In this document: piece by piece, positions 22,874 to 34,076 of the stretch | Layout of the letters: every line of letters starts with the position of its first letter | Position numbering within the stretch: the stretch's first letter is position 1 | Assembly (NCBI GenBank): GCA_023014335.1 | Contig: JAECYW010000008.1 | Span: 2,542,001-2,606,000, forward strand | Length of the DNA stretch: 64,000 nucleotides | Source of the DNA: Galerina marginata | Taxonomy: Eukaryota; Basidiomycota; Agaricomycetes; Agaricales; Galerinaceae | Reading direction: 5' to 3' | Program-made: the position numbers and the translations under genes | The notes under the pieces: model-generated | The model's input: only the letters and a program-made list of their open reading frames with translations | Databases searched by the model: none | Told to the model about the DNA's origin: nothing

Positions 22874-24109
22874 TTAGCTCGGATTGACCGACAATAAATC
22901 AGTGGAATTTTCAGGTGTTCGAGCATAATCGTAAAACGCAATTGGTATGCTGAGTTCCAACTTCGAAGTCTCCCTGTACATTCCGGATTTCGTCCTTCGA
23001 TAGACACGGCATGCCATGAAGTTAATTATGGCGAGATTGGGAAGCGAGAGGAGTACTCGATAAACCGAAGGGATCGATTCTATGAAAAAGGTGATTGTCA
23101 CTGTAAACGAGAGCACGAGTGTCGTTCTAGATAACAAAATAATCAGCATGACGAACACGTTTTCTCAGGCCTGAGGTAAATTCTGTAGCGTACGCACAAG
23201 TAGTATGCCTGCCCATCCCGTAGCAACGCTTTCGAAAATGACGGAAGGTCCTTCCCAAAAATAATGACTCTAAAAGCATCCTTAAATCGAGTAATTTCCG
23301 GAAGTCCGATCAACGTAAGACGAAAGGAAATGGCGATAAAGATGAGCGTGTCATTGACGAGGGGAACGATAAAACCGGTCCAGATAAAAGATTTCGTGGC
23401 TCTACCCAAACAGTTCTTCGTCGGTCCTACGCCTTGAATGTGGGCAATGAGAACGCTGGCGAGACTTCCTCCAAGGATGCCGAGCCACGTGAGGAAGAAG
23501 AAAATGACGACAGGTTTATGGTCATGGTGCATGGCGCTGACGCGGAAGAAAAACAATAGGGATGTGGACTGCATGGCAATGCAATATAGCCATGGACTCA
23601 AGTTGAAGTTCGGATCGCATTGTCCAAAGAGAGCACCTGGAAGATGGCGTGTGTTAAAACTAGCAATACAAGCCAGCCAGGCATATGCTACTTCTAGGAC
23701 TCGGATGACAACTCACTGGTATATATTGTAACCACACTGGCAAGTAGACAAGCAAGGGTAGATAGCCTGCTGGAGATCCTTCAGCTTAGTAATTGTCAAA
23801 AGAAACTCAAGCACCCGCCTCGAGATGCAGTACACAATTGACGGCAGTCTCAACCGGTGTCTCGTCAGAAGCTTGTAATCAGCATTGACGTTGCTCAACA
23901 TATCCCAGATATGTACCTGGAATTAAATATTATAACTGAGCCTAAGAGAAGAAATCGCCGAACTGGAAACTCACGACTAGGGCAGCAACAGGAAAGTAGG
24001 ACGCGACAATTAAGTCAGAGCTTTGTGAAGGAGGGAAGTATGCCGGGAGAGCAGACGGGTGTACAATTGGAGGCCATGAGCCTAGCTGACTCGGAGAAGG
24101 GATAGACAT
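22874..24109 (-). CDS. Seven-transmembrane DUF6533-like family protein, copy 4
   Basis: This is a group B paralogue and looks intact. It starts MSIPSPSQLGSWPPIVHPSA at 24109. TM1 (VASYFPVAALV) is followed by an intron, then VHIWDMLSNVNADYKLLTRH and LPSIVYCIS. The next donor is GC (CTCGAG|gcgggt), whereas the duplicate copy 5 has GT at the same place, so this is a GC-AG intron. Later blocks are LSTLACLLASVVTIY, SPWLYCIAMQSTSLLFFFRV, FFLTWLGILGGSL, GVGPTKNCLG, WTGFIVPLVNDTLIF, IFGKDLPSFSKALLRDGQAYYL and NFMACRVYRRTKSGMYRE, with the stop at 22874. Function is unknown. Roughly seven hydrophobic segments and a short polar tail are visible. Confidence 0.82.
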
Positions 24110-25132
24110 CCCAATGCCTTGACCAGAATACAGAATTTGTGAGAGGATGCACAGAAGCGACACATTTATATATGAACAAAACGCTGTCCACGTCAGAGTA
24201 AACAACGCCGATAAGTCAAGTGAGGAACGAGGCGTGGTCAGTCACCAAGATACACAACCCAGCCTAATATTTATCATATTATCAAATGCGCCGCCCGAGG
24301 GATCGTGCTAACGCCTCTGTGGGTTAGTGAGATATCCCAAAACAACAATAATAAAAAAAGAAGCCGCTGAGGAAGTTGACTTACGAGAACTCGAATTCCA
24401 ATAATAATGGCAGAGGAGATAAAAGGATGCGATCACCAACCTCACTACATTGCACTCTCGTTTCTGAAGCAGGCCTATTGAGCGTAGGATTAAAAGCCAT
24501 TGGCCACGTTGACAAAAAATCAGCCAGAGATTATCGATTGGTAGTCGAAAAGCACGTCCGACGAAGATACGACATCGGTCAGCAGTGTCGAAGCCGTCGA
24601 GCCGATCATGATCCTGCCGTTGTTCTAACGAACTGGACTCGGCTTCGAAATTCGATGGCTCCCTTGAGAGGTGAGATACGCCACACGAAAAAGAAAGAAG
24701 AAAATAGGCTAAGCAAATTTCTTCTGTTCGTCGCATTGGTGTTGAAAGTTGGTATGGTTCGTCGATCAGAGCAAGCCAAGGAAAGGTTCCGGTGGAGTAG
24801 TCTAATCCGTCCGGACCTGGGCGGCTGAGGCTCGGAGACGCGTCGAGCAGTGCGGAACCGCGTCGCACGCGATGGCAAGAGGCAAGCAAAGGTGAATATC
24901 TCAACTACGCTGGCTGGCACACATACCGTGCACAGCCACTGATGGGATCTACACTATCTAATCTACGGCGAGCTCGGTCCAGATCCGCTTCAAATTCGCC
25001 CTCAGCTAAACCTGTGAGGTTCGGAAACACACCTTCCAGGCGCTTCTGCAGATATCTTCATCCTTGCCGAGGTCACTTTTCATTCATGTTGTTACAGTCC
25101 GGCCGCACAATAATAAAAACGTTCTTTAGGGA
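24110..25132. other. Unit A flank with decayed coding-like fragments
   Basis: This is the upstream flank of copy 4. On the minus strand a segment near 24935-25050 reads LQKRLEGVFPNLTGLAEGEF and then DLDRARRRLD with a consensus donor after it, which looks like an exon of a lost gene. The same region in unit B keeps the DNA similarity but not the frame. Long open frames on both strands (24308-24904 minus, 24376-24828 plus) cover this area and cannot both be real. I call it a remnant, family unknown. Confidence 0.35.
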
Positions 25133-27540
25133 AGAATTTGTAGGACCATTTTGGGACCATTGGGCAGGAAGTGTAATTATTGTTGGACGTGCGCCGCCGC
25201 AGTGGGATAAGGGGTCCTCGGACTTTACTCTAGCTTGATTGCGCAGATTGTTTAGGTGGTTTTCCCTTTTGGCGCTTGGCAACTAGATTTTTTGACTGGC
25301 AAGCCGTCACCCTTCTGCCTTATATTTTCAATCACAAACCTGAATCTGACATTTGTCCGAGTCACTCAAAACAGTGAAATGTGGTATTTGTTTGCCAGGA
25401 ATCCACCTCTTCCCCCTCTGACATAGAATTTTCCTTGATAAAATACATAATACATTTCCCCGAATGACCGCGACTTGGGCGACGATGAGAAGTATGTGGC
25501 TCCCTGTAGCAGGTATTGTGGACCAGGCTTCAATCGATCTGCACGTATATAGGGTACTATTTGTAGCAGTAAACTTTGCAATAAGCAGAGTTCCTCAGAG
25601 TTACCCCGGATTCACCGACAATAAACTAGTGGAATTTTCAGGTGTTCGAGCACAATCGTAAAATGCCAATGGTATGCTGGGTTCCACGCTCGAATTCTCC
25701 CTGTACATTCCGGATTTCGTCCTTCGATAAACACGGCATGCCATGAAATTAACTATGGTGAGATTGGGAAGCGAGAGAAGGACCCGATAGACCGACGGGA
25801 TCGATTCTATGAAGAAGACGATGATCACCGTGAAAGAGAGCACGAGTGTCGTTCTAAATAAGAAAATAATCAGCTTGATGAGCATATTTTCTCGAGCCTG
25901 AGGTAAGTTCTGTATTGCACGCACAAGTAATATGCCTGCCCATCCCGTAGCAATGCTTTCGAAAATGACGGAAGGTCCTTTCCAAATATAATGACTCTAA
26001 ATGCATCCTTAAATCGAGTATTTTCCGGAAGTCCGATCAACGTAAGGCGAAAGGAGATGGCGATAAAGATGAGCGTGTCATTGACGAGGGGAACGATAAA
26101 ACTTGTCCAGATGAAAGATTTCCTCGCTTTACCCAAACAGTTTTTCGTCGGTCCTACACCTTGAATGTGGGCAATGAGAACGCTGGAGAGACTTCCTCCA
26201 AGGATGCCGAGCCACGTGAGGAAAAAGAAGACGATGACGGGTTTATGGTCATGGTACATGGCGCTGACGCGGAAGAAAAACAATAGGGATGTGGACTGCA
26301 TGGCAATGCAATATAGCCAAGGACTCAAATTGAAGTTCGGATCGCATTGTCCAAAGAATGCACCTGGGAAATGGCATGTGTTAAAACTAGCAAGACAAGC
26401 CAGATAAGCCTATACTGCTTCTGGATGACAACTCACTGGTATATATTGTAACCACAAGTAGACAGGCCAGAGTAGATAGCCTGCTGGAGATCCGTCAGCT
26501 TAGTAAATGCCAAATGAATCCCAAGCACCCACCTCGATATGCAGTACACAATTGAGGGCAATCGCAACCGATGTCTCGTCAGAAGCTTATAATCAGCATT
26601 GACGTTGTTCAACATATCCCAGATATGTACCTGGAATTAAACATTATAACGAAGCCAGAGAGATGAAATCCCAGACCTAGAAACTTACAACTAGGGCAGC
26701 AACAGGAAGGTAGGACGCGACCGTTAAGTCAGAGTTTGCTGAAGGAGGGCTGTAGGCAGGGGGTGCAGACGGGTGCGCGATCGGAGGCGATGAGCCTGAC
26801 TGGATAGACATCGCAAGGCCTTGAACAGAATTCAGAATTTGTGATAGGATGCACAGAAGCGACATTATATATGAACAAAATGCTGTCCGCATCAGAGCAA
26901 ACAACGCCCATAAGCTGAGTGAGGAGTGGTGAACGAGGCGTGGTCAGTCACCAAGATACACAATCCAGCCTAAGATATTTATCATAATATCAAATGTGCT
27001 GCCCGAGAGATCGTGCTAACGCCTTTGTGGGTTAGTGAGATATGCCAAAACAACAAAAAAAAGAAGCCGCTGGGGAAGTTGATTTACGAGAACTCGAATT
27101 CCGATAAAAGACACCTCAGTAAATTGGTTTCTGAACAGGCCTACTGAGCGCAGGATAAAAGGCCATTCGTCATGTTGACAAAAATCAGCCAGAGATCATC
27201 GATTGGTAGTCGAAAAGCCCCTCAAGATACGGCATCGGTCAGCGTGGCATTGGTGTCGATCATGATCAAGCCATGGTTGGTTTTGACGAACCGAGCAGTG
27301 CTCGGCTTCGAAATTCGATGGCTACCTTGGGAGGTGAGATACCCCACACGAAAAGAAAAGGAAAAAAACAGGCCAAGCAAATTTCTTCTGTTCGTCGCAT
27401 CGGTGTTGGTGTAACCTGTGAGGTTCGGAAGCACACCTTCGGCCCCAAGGCGCTTCTGGAGATGGCCTCATCCTTGCCGCGGTCAATTCTTCGTTCAAGT
27501 TGTCGTCTGGCAGCACAGCAAAAAAAAAAAGTCCTTCAGC
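25133..27540. repeat. Tandem segmental duplication, unit B
   Basis: This is the second unit of the duplication and carries copy 5. It starts with the GGGCAGGAAGTGTA block and ends near an 11-base A-run at 27520-27530. That run matches the AATAATAAAAACG region which closes unit A. Compared with unit A it lacks several short segments in the 5' flank. Confidence 0.78.
25601..26811 (-). CDS. Seven-transmembrane DUF6533-like family protein, copy 5
   Basis: This is the near-duplicate of copy 4 and looks intact. It starts MSIQSGSSPPIAHPSAPPAY at 26811. It has the same intron sites and the same blocks (VHIWDMLNNVNADYKLL, LPSIVYCIS, SPWLYCIAMQSTSLLFFFRV, FFLTWLGILGGSL, PLVNDTLIF, LPSFSKALLRDGQAYYL, NFMACRVYRRTKSGMYRE) with the stop at 25601. 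Differences include a two-residue deletion in the third exon (LACLLVVTIY against LACLLASVVTIY), a shorter N-terminus, and a normal GT donor where copy 4 has GC. Most substitutions leave the hydrophobic pattern unchanged, which suggests both copies were kept under selection for some time. Confidence 0.82.
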
Positions 27541-28424
27541 GCCAAGGGTACGCCAACGATATGAAATGAATTAAAGCCCTGCGCAAGTTGTTTCCAGTAC
27601 GCCCTACCCAGGTCCCAGACGACTTATCAATTCCAGTGCCTGCAGAATGTGGTTGTTGGCGGCCAGGCGGTCACAAGGGAATCCATTTAAGTCGGTTCCT
27701 CGTCTGACCATCGCATATTGGGAATTGAGGTTTAAGCATTCATCTGAGGCTTCTTGGGCAGCTACTTGGGCCTCAGTTTTTTTTCTAGCAGCAGCTAAAC
27801 ATTCTGAAAGAAATCCAAGGCATAGGGGGAGAAGGAGTCTCCTCCGGGGTATTTTCTTACTATTAGTCGTAGTTGTTATCTAGTCGTTATTAGTATTGAG
27901 TTATGTATGTCAGATATGACAGATTAATGGGACTCACCGGTGATATACTCCTACCTGAGACTACAATCAGGCCAAGCCGCCAGCATCGGGGAAGATTGAC
28001 CGCGTCCAGTGCCAACGCCAAGGTTATGTTTTGCTGTTCGAATGTCACCAGTAACAGGCCTCGAGTTCAAAAACCCTTATGTTCCACTCACCAAGCACTA
28101 GAAAGCGTCCAGAAATGACTACGTCAAAAGTTCACCAGAACTCTGACTAGAGAATTATTCGCCATTGAAGTCAATGAAGTAGGCGCGGGAAGGATGTCCG
28201 TCTCCTAGGTGATTTGAGCGCCGACGCCGTGTGGAAGTGCCAAGTCTGGAATATGCCGGTTGATAAATCATTGAGCTTGGGGCTAATTTAGGCTCTGTTC
28301 AAATTCTTCCACTTCTTTCCGCACGTTCGAGCTCGCCGTTCTTTCTTCCTTCTCCCCCGTCAGCGTCGTCCACGTCTTCGACCCCCAGTCTTTCATTTTA
28401 TCACCTACACTCATTATATTCACC
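26812..28424. other. Unit B flank and LysM upstream region
   Basis: The first 0.7 kb is the decayed flank shared with unit A. The remainder shows no gene I recognise. A CT-rich stretch (about 28310-28395) just before the LysM start fits a fungal core promoter or 5' leader. Confidence 0.45.
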
Positions 28425-29358
28425 ATGTTCGCCCAACTTGTCGCCGTCGCTGCCTTGGCCATCTCTGCTCAATGTGCGTTGGCCCACCTCTGACGGAAGG
28501 ACGAACAAAGACTGATTTTTCAACCTCTTTTCCAGCCGTTATTGCAGCAGCTTGCACCCGAAGCTACACTATCCAAGCTGGAGATTACTGCGACAAAATC
28601 TCGCAGGCACAGAACGTATCGACGTCAGTGGTGGTCATTTGTTATTGAATTGGCCCTGACCGACATTGTCACCATATTTAGGTATCAAATCGCTGCTGTC
28701 AACAGCGACAAAGTCAACTCGGGGTGCTCGAACCTCGTTCCCGGAGAGTCCCTTTGCCTGGCCCAGAACGAGGCAGAGGACTGCAGGACGACATACATTG
28801 TCCTTCCCGGGGATACTTGCGCCGACGTTGCTCAGAAGAATGCCTTGAACACCACTATCCTCTACCTCAACAACCCTCAGATCGACGAAGCCTGCAGCAA
28901 CATTTACGATGGCGAGGCTCGTATCATTTTTTTGCCTCTCGAAATCCAGGAGCTCATTCTCTGTACAGGTTCTTTGCACCGCTAAAACCGTTCAAGCTCC
29001 TCCTATCCCCGCAGGAGGCGTCGCCCTCCCCGCTCCAAATGCTTCCTCGACCACCCTCGTTGCTCCTGCTGCCATAATGCCCGCCGCCACCCCCGTGGCC
29101 ACGCCAGCAGCAGCAGCAGCCCCAATCCCCGTAGTCACGCCAGCCCCCGCTGACGATGACAACTGCGACGACGATTCCACGTCCGCTGATGACGATAACT
29201 CGGACGATTGCGATGCGGACGACAACCCCCCCAGTCCTCCCGCTGCTGCTTCCAAGCCCCCCGTTGCTGCGAAGCCCGCTACGACACCCGCTCCGAGCAC
29301 CAGCGACAACGGCGATGACGACGACGACGATGACCTGCCCTTCTGCGACGAGCTTTAA
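28425..29358 (+). CDS. Secreted protein with two LysM domains and an acidic tail
   Basis: This is a 254-residue protein in four exons whose lengths sum to an exact frame (28425-28476, 28536-28623, 28682-28916, 28969-29358). It begins with a hydrophobic signal peptide (MFAQLVAVAALAISAQ). LysM 1 is YTIQAGDYCDKIS...VNSG followed by LVPGESLCLA. LysM 2 is YIVLPGDTCADVAQKN...LNNPQID. Paired cysteines fit extracellular disulfides. LysM modules bind chitin or peptidoglycan fragments. The C-terminal half is a low-complexity Ala/Pro/Thr linker and then runs of Asp, ending DLPFCDEL. The third intron has a GC donor (GAG|gctcgt), needed to reach VLCTAKTV in frame. It may be a cell-wall-linked protein or a LysM effector-like protein. 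It looks intact. Confidence 0.88.
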
Positions 29359-30006
29359 GCGTTTTCGTAGAACCTCCGCCTCATGCGGCGCGCGCCTGTC
29401 ATCAAGCCATCACGAGTCCATCAGCATAGCAATCAACCCGGATCCATAATCTTCTCCCACCTAATATTCGCCACTATTCGCATAGACCGCACTCTTACGC
29501 CCATACATCTGCATCATATCCATCAAACACCCGGAACCCACCTCTTCTTGATCTCTCTTGTCATTTCCATCTCTGTCTCTCTCCCTCTCTCGTCTCTTTC
29601 TTGAGCCTGCCAGATCGTTCTGGGGGCCATCCCAGCTAGCCACATCTGCATCTACGTACATATTCTTATACCATAACCTCTCAGTCCACCTTCTAGTACG
29701 ACCCCGCAGTGGCGTGCGTCTCTCTTCTATCGCGGTCCTCAGGAGACCTGCGAGTTGCTTATGCTTACTCTCTATACCCTCACGGTCCTGTGGATCGACT
29801 CTACGGGTTTTTTACATACATCTTTACGTCGTCTCTGCTCTCTGAGAGGCAGATTTCTCAAAACACAATTTTTTTGAACATTTGTGTGTGACGGTCAGTG
29901 GTAGGATGACAAGACGCTGTGGGCTCAGCCGATAGTATCTTCGTTTCTCGCAACTAACACTACTATTTTGCTCATCGGCCAAGAGTATTCTGAACTGACC
30001 GGAGTC
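29359..30006. other. LysM 3' flank, pyrimidine-rich
   Basis: The first 300 bases are strongly CT-rich, with a CTCTCTC microsatellite at about 29565-29600. They probably include the LysM 3' UTR. The open frames reading through it are low-complexity artefacts. Confidence 0.45.
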
Positions 30007-30096
30007 TAGCGAAGCCGGTGTTCAATAATAACTTCTATTGCCCGCCTCGGAACCTACTGTAGCGTAGCCGGTGTTCTATCGCCCGCCTCGGAACCG
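30007..30096. repeat. Two-copy tandem repeat
   Basis: TAGCGAAGCCGGTGTTC...CGCCTCGGAACC at 30007-30053 is followed at 30060-30096 by TAGCGTAGCCGGTGTTC...CGCCTCGGAACC. The second copy lacks about 10 internal bases. The repeat is GC-rich in an AT-richer spacer. No coding role is evident. Confidence 0.7.
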
Positions 30097-30896
30097 CCTT
30101 CAGTCAAACCACCATTCTTCTTCATCAATGCATCACCCCTCCTGAAGGCTGAGATGTCCGGACTCTCCTCCAGTCCAACGGTGGGGATATAGGTAGTTAA
30201 CTCATTTGTTTGGTGTTCACCATCTCATCTCTCAGGTCGGCCATTGGGCAACAGGCTAGCCCTCACCGCAATTGCGTTCATTCTGGTGTTGAAAACGCCA
30301 TCAAGATTCAAAACACAGCTCGATATGTGATGGCACTGCACCTCCGTGCAACTTGGACCACTACTGCTGGATGAACCTATTTCAGGTTCGAAGCAAGGAC
30401 TATCCGCTGCCAGGTTGCAGCCTGCCTTCACTTTATGAACCAAAGAATGATTAAAGGAAGGCAAAGAAATTATGCTGAAATGTTGCTGAAATGGTCGTGT
30501 TTATCCGTTTCTTTCCATGTCTTTGGCCGTTCCAGCACGGGGCAGTGCATCAGCATCAGATGGTTGAACCTGCGGTCCCGACAGGTGGAATACAGGCTCG
30601 AACAAGGCTACCAGACTTACAAGCGCTAGCTCCCTCATATCACATGCAAGCTGCTGGTACCTGGATCAGCGTTAGGATCGCTCTATCATTATGGTCGATG
30701 AACTCGACTTCGTGGGCGGTTCGATTGGTTGAACAGGGGGTGGAGAGTCTCTGAATCTCGTGTCCTCGCAGGTAATGAATCCAAATGTGGCTGAATGGCT
30801 AGGTTTCTGACATATAAATATGTCGCCTCGAGCCCACCCAGGATCAACCTACAAACTCCCTCTCTTTAGCTTGCCTTTCCAACTCTTCGAAAAACA
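30097..30896. other. Intergenic upstream of copy 6
   Basis: About 0.8 kb without a recognised gene. A TATA-like run (acatataaatatg) at about 30810 lies 85 bases before the start of copy 6, and a CT-rich leader follows. Confidence 0.45.
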
Positions 30897-32104
30897 ATGA
30901 CCACCCCCTCTGATTTACACCCAACGCCGTCGATCTTGGACCCATCCGCGTGCTTGCCTCCGGTATTGATTTTTGAGTTGACAATCGAATCTTATGTTTC
31001 CATTGCCGCTTTAGTCGTGAGTTTTCGACTTTGGAATCTCTGCTGTTATTTCCTTATGGATTCCTATTGCCAGGTGCAAATTTGGGACATGTTAAATAAT
31101 GTCAACGCTGATTACAAACTCTTGACAAGACATCAGTTGAGGTTGCCGACAATTGTATATTTCATCTCCAGGTAGGCAAATTATATCATATAACGTTTGA
31201 TACACATACTAATATATTGAGTAGATTTTCTACTTTGGCCTATATGCTCATGGTTACAATATTCGAAAGTGAGTTGTGTCGCTTTTGGAGTATCACGAAG
31301 CAGTCTTACCAGCATGGGTATTTTACACTTAGCTGCTTCCATAGGAAACTGCGAAAGGTTGTACAAGTTGATCCCATGGTTATTTTGCATCGCCATGCCC
31401 TCCACTTCGCTATTATTTTTCTTCCGTGTTACTGCGATGTATAGCGACTACAAATCCGTCGTCGTTTTCTTCTTCCTGATGTGGCTTGGCATCCTCGCAG
31501 GAGGTGTTACCAGCGTTCTCAGTGTTCTCAGTGACGCTGGATCGAACATTGGACCCACAAAACGCTGTATAGGCGGGACTATGAAGACATTTATCTGGAC
31601 TGGCATCATCGTCCCCCTTGTTAACGATTCCCTCATCTTTTTCGCTATATCATTTCGTCTTATGCTGGTCGGATTGGGGGAGCGCGTTCGAATTAGAGAT
31701 GCAGTTAAGGTCATTATTTTTGGCAAGGACCTTCCTGCATTTTCAAAAGCCTTGCTGCGCGATGGGCAAGCTTATTATCTGTGCGTACGATATAGGACTT
31801 ATTCCGAGGTCGAGGGTAGTAAAAGTTGACCACGGTTCTGCTTTAAACCTCTAGGACGACCCTTGGCCTGACTTTCACGACGACAATAATATTCTTCATT
31901 CAGTCGATGCCCATCGTTTATCGAACAATTTTGGCGATGCCCAACTTCACTGTCATAAATATTATGGCATGCCGCGTCTATCGAAGAACAAAATCAGGAG
32001 TGTATAGGGAGAATAACGGAGTGGAACTCAGTCTACCCGTTGCATTTCGGGAGAGCTCTCGGAGGGCCGATTTTACGGCCAGTGGTTTACAAACAGTTCA
32101 TTGA
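30897..32104 (+). CDS. Seven-transmembrane DUF6533-like family protein, copy 6
   Basis: This is a group B paralogue on the plus strand and looks intact. The exons read MTTPSDLHPTPSILDPSACL...YVSIAALV, then VQIWDMLNNVNADYKLLTRH...TIVYFIS, then FSTLAYMLMVTIFE. The long fourth exon runs ASIGNCERLYKLIPW, AMPSTSLLFFFRV, FFLMWLGILAGGV, IGPTKRCIGG, PLVNDSLIFFAIS and LPAFSKALLRDGQAYYL. The last exon reads TTLGLTFTTTIIFF...NIMACRVYRRTKSGVYRE, with the stop at 32102-32104. All five introns are GT-AG and phase-consistent. It is the orientation-flipped neighbour of copies 4 and 5, without their flanks. Confidence 0.85.
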
Positions 32105-32737
32105 TGTGTGCTCAGGGACTCATCACACTTAATTCCAATTTAATTCTCAATTGTTGGATTTTTAGTGGAACCACCGCAGATGGTCCTTTATATATGCATA
32201 CAGCCCGCAAATCATGATTTATTCAACAACTATTTCCATGACTTCCTCACATTTCTGGAAGGAGGAGAAACAATTTGAGACCACTCCCGCCAGTTTCCCA
32301 GTGATAGGGCCCGCGCCAACTAAAATTCATCCATCCATCCGGAAAGCTTTCGGTGAGCTCCAACTCAGCGTCTTTAAAGCGTACAGAGCCGAGATCAAAC
32401 CAGGTAATATTTGCCCTCAGAATTCAAATCATTTGACATTTAAAGTCCATTGCGAATTGCGACAAAAAGTATTAGGAGGGCATTATCCAAGGACTACGTA
32501 AATAGAATTAAAGTCGGATTATAGAGTACGCTACTAGTAGGTGCGATTCCACCTGGAATTATTTAACTTATCATTAGTTTGACTTCACGGTTGGGCGAAC
32601 GCAATAGGCAGCATTATAAATGCGTATATGCTATAGAGTAATCAACACCAGCTGTCCACGAAGTCGCTAGTCTACAAAACTTATCACTGCGCGTCAACCA
32701 CCCTAAAGTTCAAAATAATACATGTTTATACCAAGAC
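32105..32737. other. Convergent spacer between copies 6 and 7
   Basis: This 633-base spacer is AT-rich. A 95-codon plus-strand frame at 32214-32501 has no family resemblance or splice context. Confidence 0.45.
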
Positions 32738-34076
32738 TCAAACCATCTTGACATGGAATACACTATCATGATCTGCTGACGCCTGCTCGGCCCCAACGAG
32801 AGTGTCGCGCTTATGCTCAACGACCTTGCTAACTTCAATTTCCAGGGCGTTCGCCTTTAGTTGCAACTCCGAATTAAATCCCGAGCTTGAGCTACCATCC
32901 GGGCTCGGGGCGACGTAGCGCACGTCGTGGAAATTGTCCTGTCGGCCTACAGCAAAATGGTGGGGACTCGACATGCCTGACATCGAGAATTTTGATGAGA
33001 CAGCGGTGGCTATCTCGTCAGGGGCTGGCCGAAGGGTCGTATTTCTGTATACGCGGCATATCATGATGTTGGAAATGACACAATATGCGACTACCATTGT
33101 TATTCGCAGAGAAGCATCGTCGGACGAACTGGCAAAGAACCATATCATGTTGATCGTGCTGACTACCATGGTCATCCTGTGTATTTATTAGCAAAGTGTG
33201 GTCGTTTACTGTCAGAAAAACTGGACCTACAGGAAGCAGTACTGGTCTTGGAGTAGGTACCTCGATGATGGAGAAGGCGCACTGCCATGCGATAACCGCC
33301 GTAAATGTTCCAGCCAATGTGCTATTCCTCCATCTTTCGCCATGTCGTTCTTCCATACAAAAATTGTGGTCGCAGCCAGGAGGAACGCATGATGTACGAA
33401 GATAAGGACAAGGCCCGCACCAACGTACTGACCCTCGATATAATCACTGCAATGCGAGACCAGAAGGTCTCGCCCCCCGTCTACACCTGCCACGAAGGTC
33501 ATGCTCACACCAATGACCATTGCTAATGAAATGCCGAGCAATATGAAAACCAGGGCATTTGTCCGAAATATTGAGCGGATACGGAGCAGAGCGAGAAGGA
33601 GAGTCGAAGTGATGACGATGACGTAGATCCCTGAGAGGGCAGATTCAAGGGAGCTGCAGTCGTACAAGGGGAGAGCTATAAGAACATATCGATGAGAGCT
33701 CGCTTAATAAAATGCATTAGCATATGGATGTAAATATCTCACTCAGGAATATAGTCTTTCCCAGTGCATATATTAATGTAGTCATCCTGGAGAACTTATT
33801 CAATAAAAGCCGACGAAATAACTCTCGCACCCACCTTGATATAAAATATACAACCGTATTCATCTTTACTTCATGCGAGAAGAGAAGGTGATAATCGTCT
33901 CTAATGTTGTGTAGAGCATCCCATATCATGATCTAGAGGCAAAGAAAAGACAAAGCATATCAATTGTACTCTTATTCTTGGAGCAGCAAGCCACTCACGG
34001 CCAAGAATCCAACATGAAAATGAGCGGGAAAACCCTGCCTGAGGGTGTCACTGATTGAGGAAGTACCAGAGGTCAT
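32738..34076 (-). CDS. Seven-transmembrane DUF6533-like family protein, copy 7 (divergent)
   Basis: This is the most divergent member (group D). It starts MTSGTSSISDTLRQGFPAHF at 34076. After an intron comes IMIWDALHNIRDDYHLLFSH and NTVVYFIS, matching the family WD...L.N...DY..L motif. Next is TLIYALGKTIF, then a long exon with LYDCSSLESALSGIYVIVIT, LLLALLRIRSIF, LLGISLAMVIGVSMTFV, GLVLIFVHHAFLLAATTIFV and a hydrophilic loop. RYLLQDQYCFL sits where the others have LLQDGQAYYL. The last exon carries NIMICRVYRNTTL and a long Ser/charged tail to 32738. Introns fall at the same places as in the other copies. The open frame is intact. The DGQ and PLVND motifs are lost, so it may have diverged in role. 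Confidence 0.72.

Larger units (their letters stand above)
22703..25132. repeat. Tandem segmental duplication, unit A
   Basis: Unit A is about 2.4 kb and carries copy 4. It begins with GAATTTGTTGGGCCATTGGGCAGGAAGTGTA-like sequence, which recurs at 25135-25175 at the start of unit B. The match resumes with CATAGAATTTTC...AAAATACATAATGCAT and then covers the whole of copy 4 and its 5' flank. It includes GTGGGTTAGTGAGATATCCC (about 24318) and the CTTCTGTTCGTCGCAT block (about 24721). Substitutions and small indels are spread along the match, so the duplication is not very recent. Confidence 0.8.

Noticed and set aside
24308..24904. 198-codon minus-strand frame overlapping a 150-codon plus-strand frame
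   Set aside because: No recognisable motif, both strands are open over the same bases, and neither frame is conserved in the duplicated unit B.
28992..29309. 105-codon minus-strand Ala/Gly-rich frame
   Set aside because: It mirrors the Ala/Pro/Asp repeats of the LysM protein tail; no independent support.
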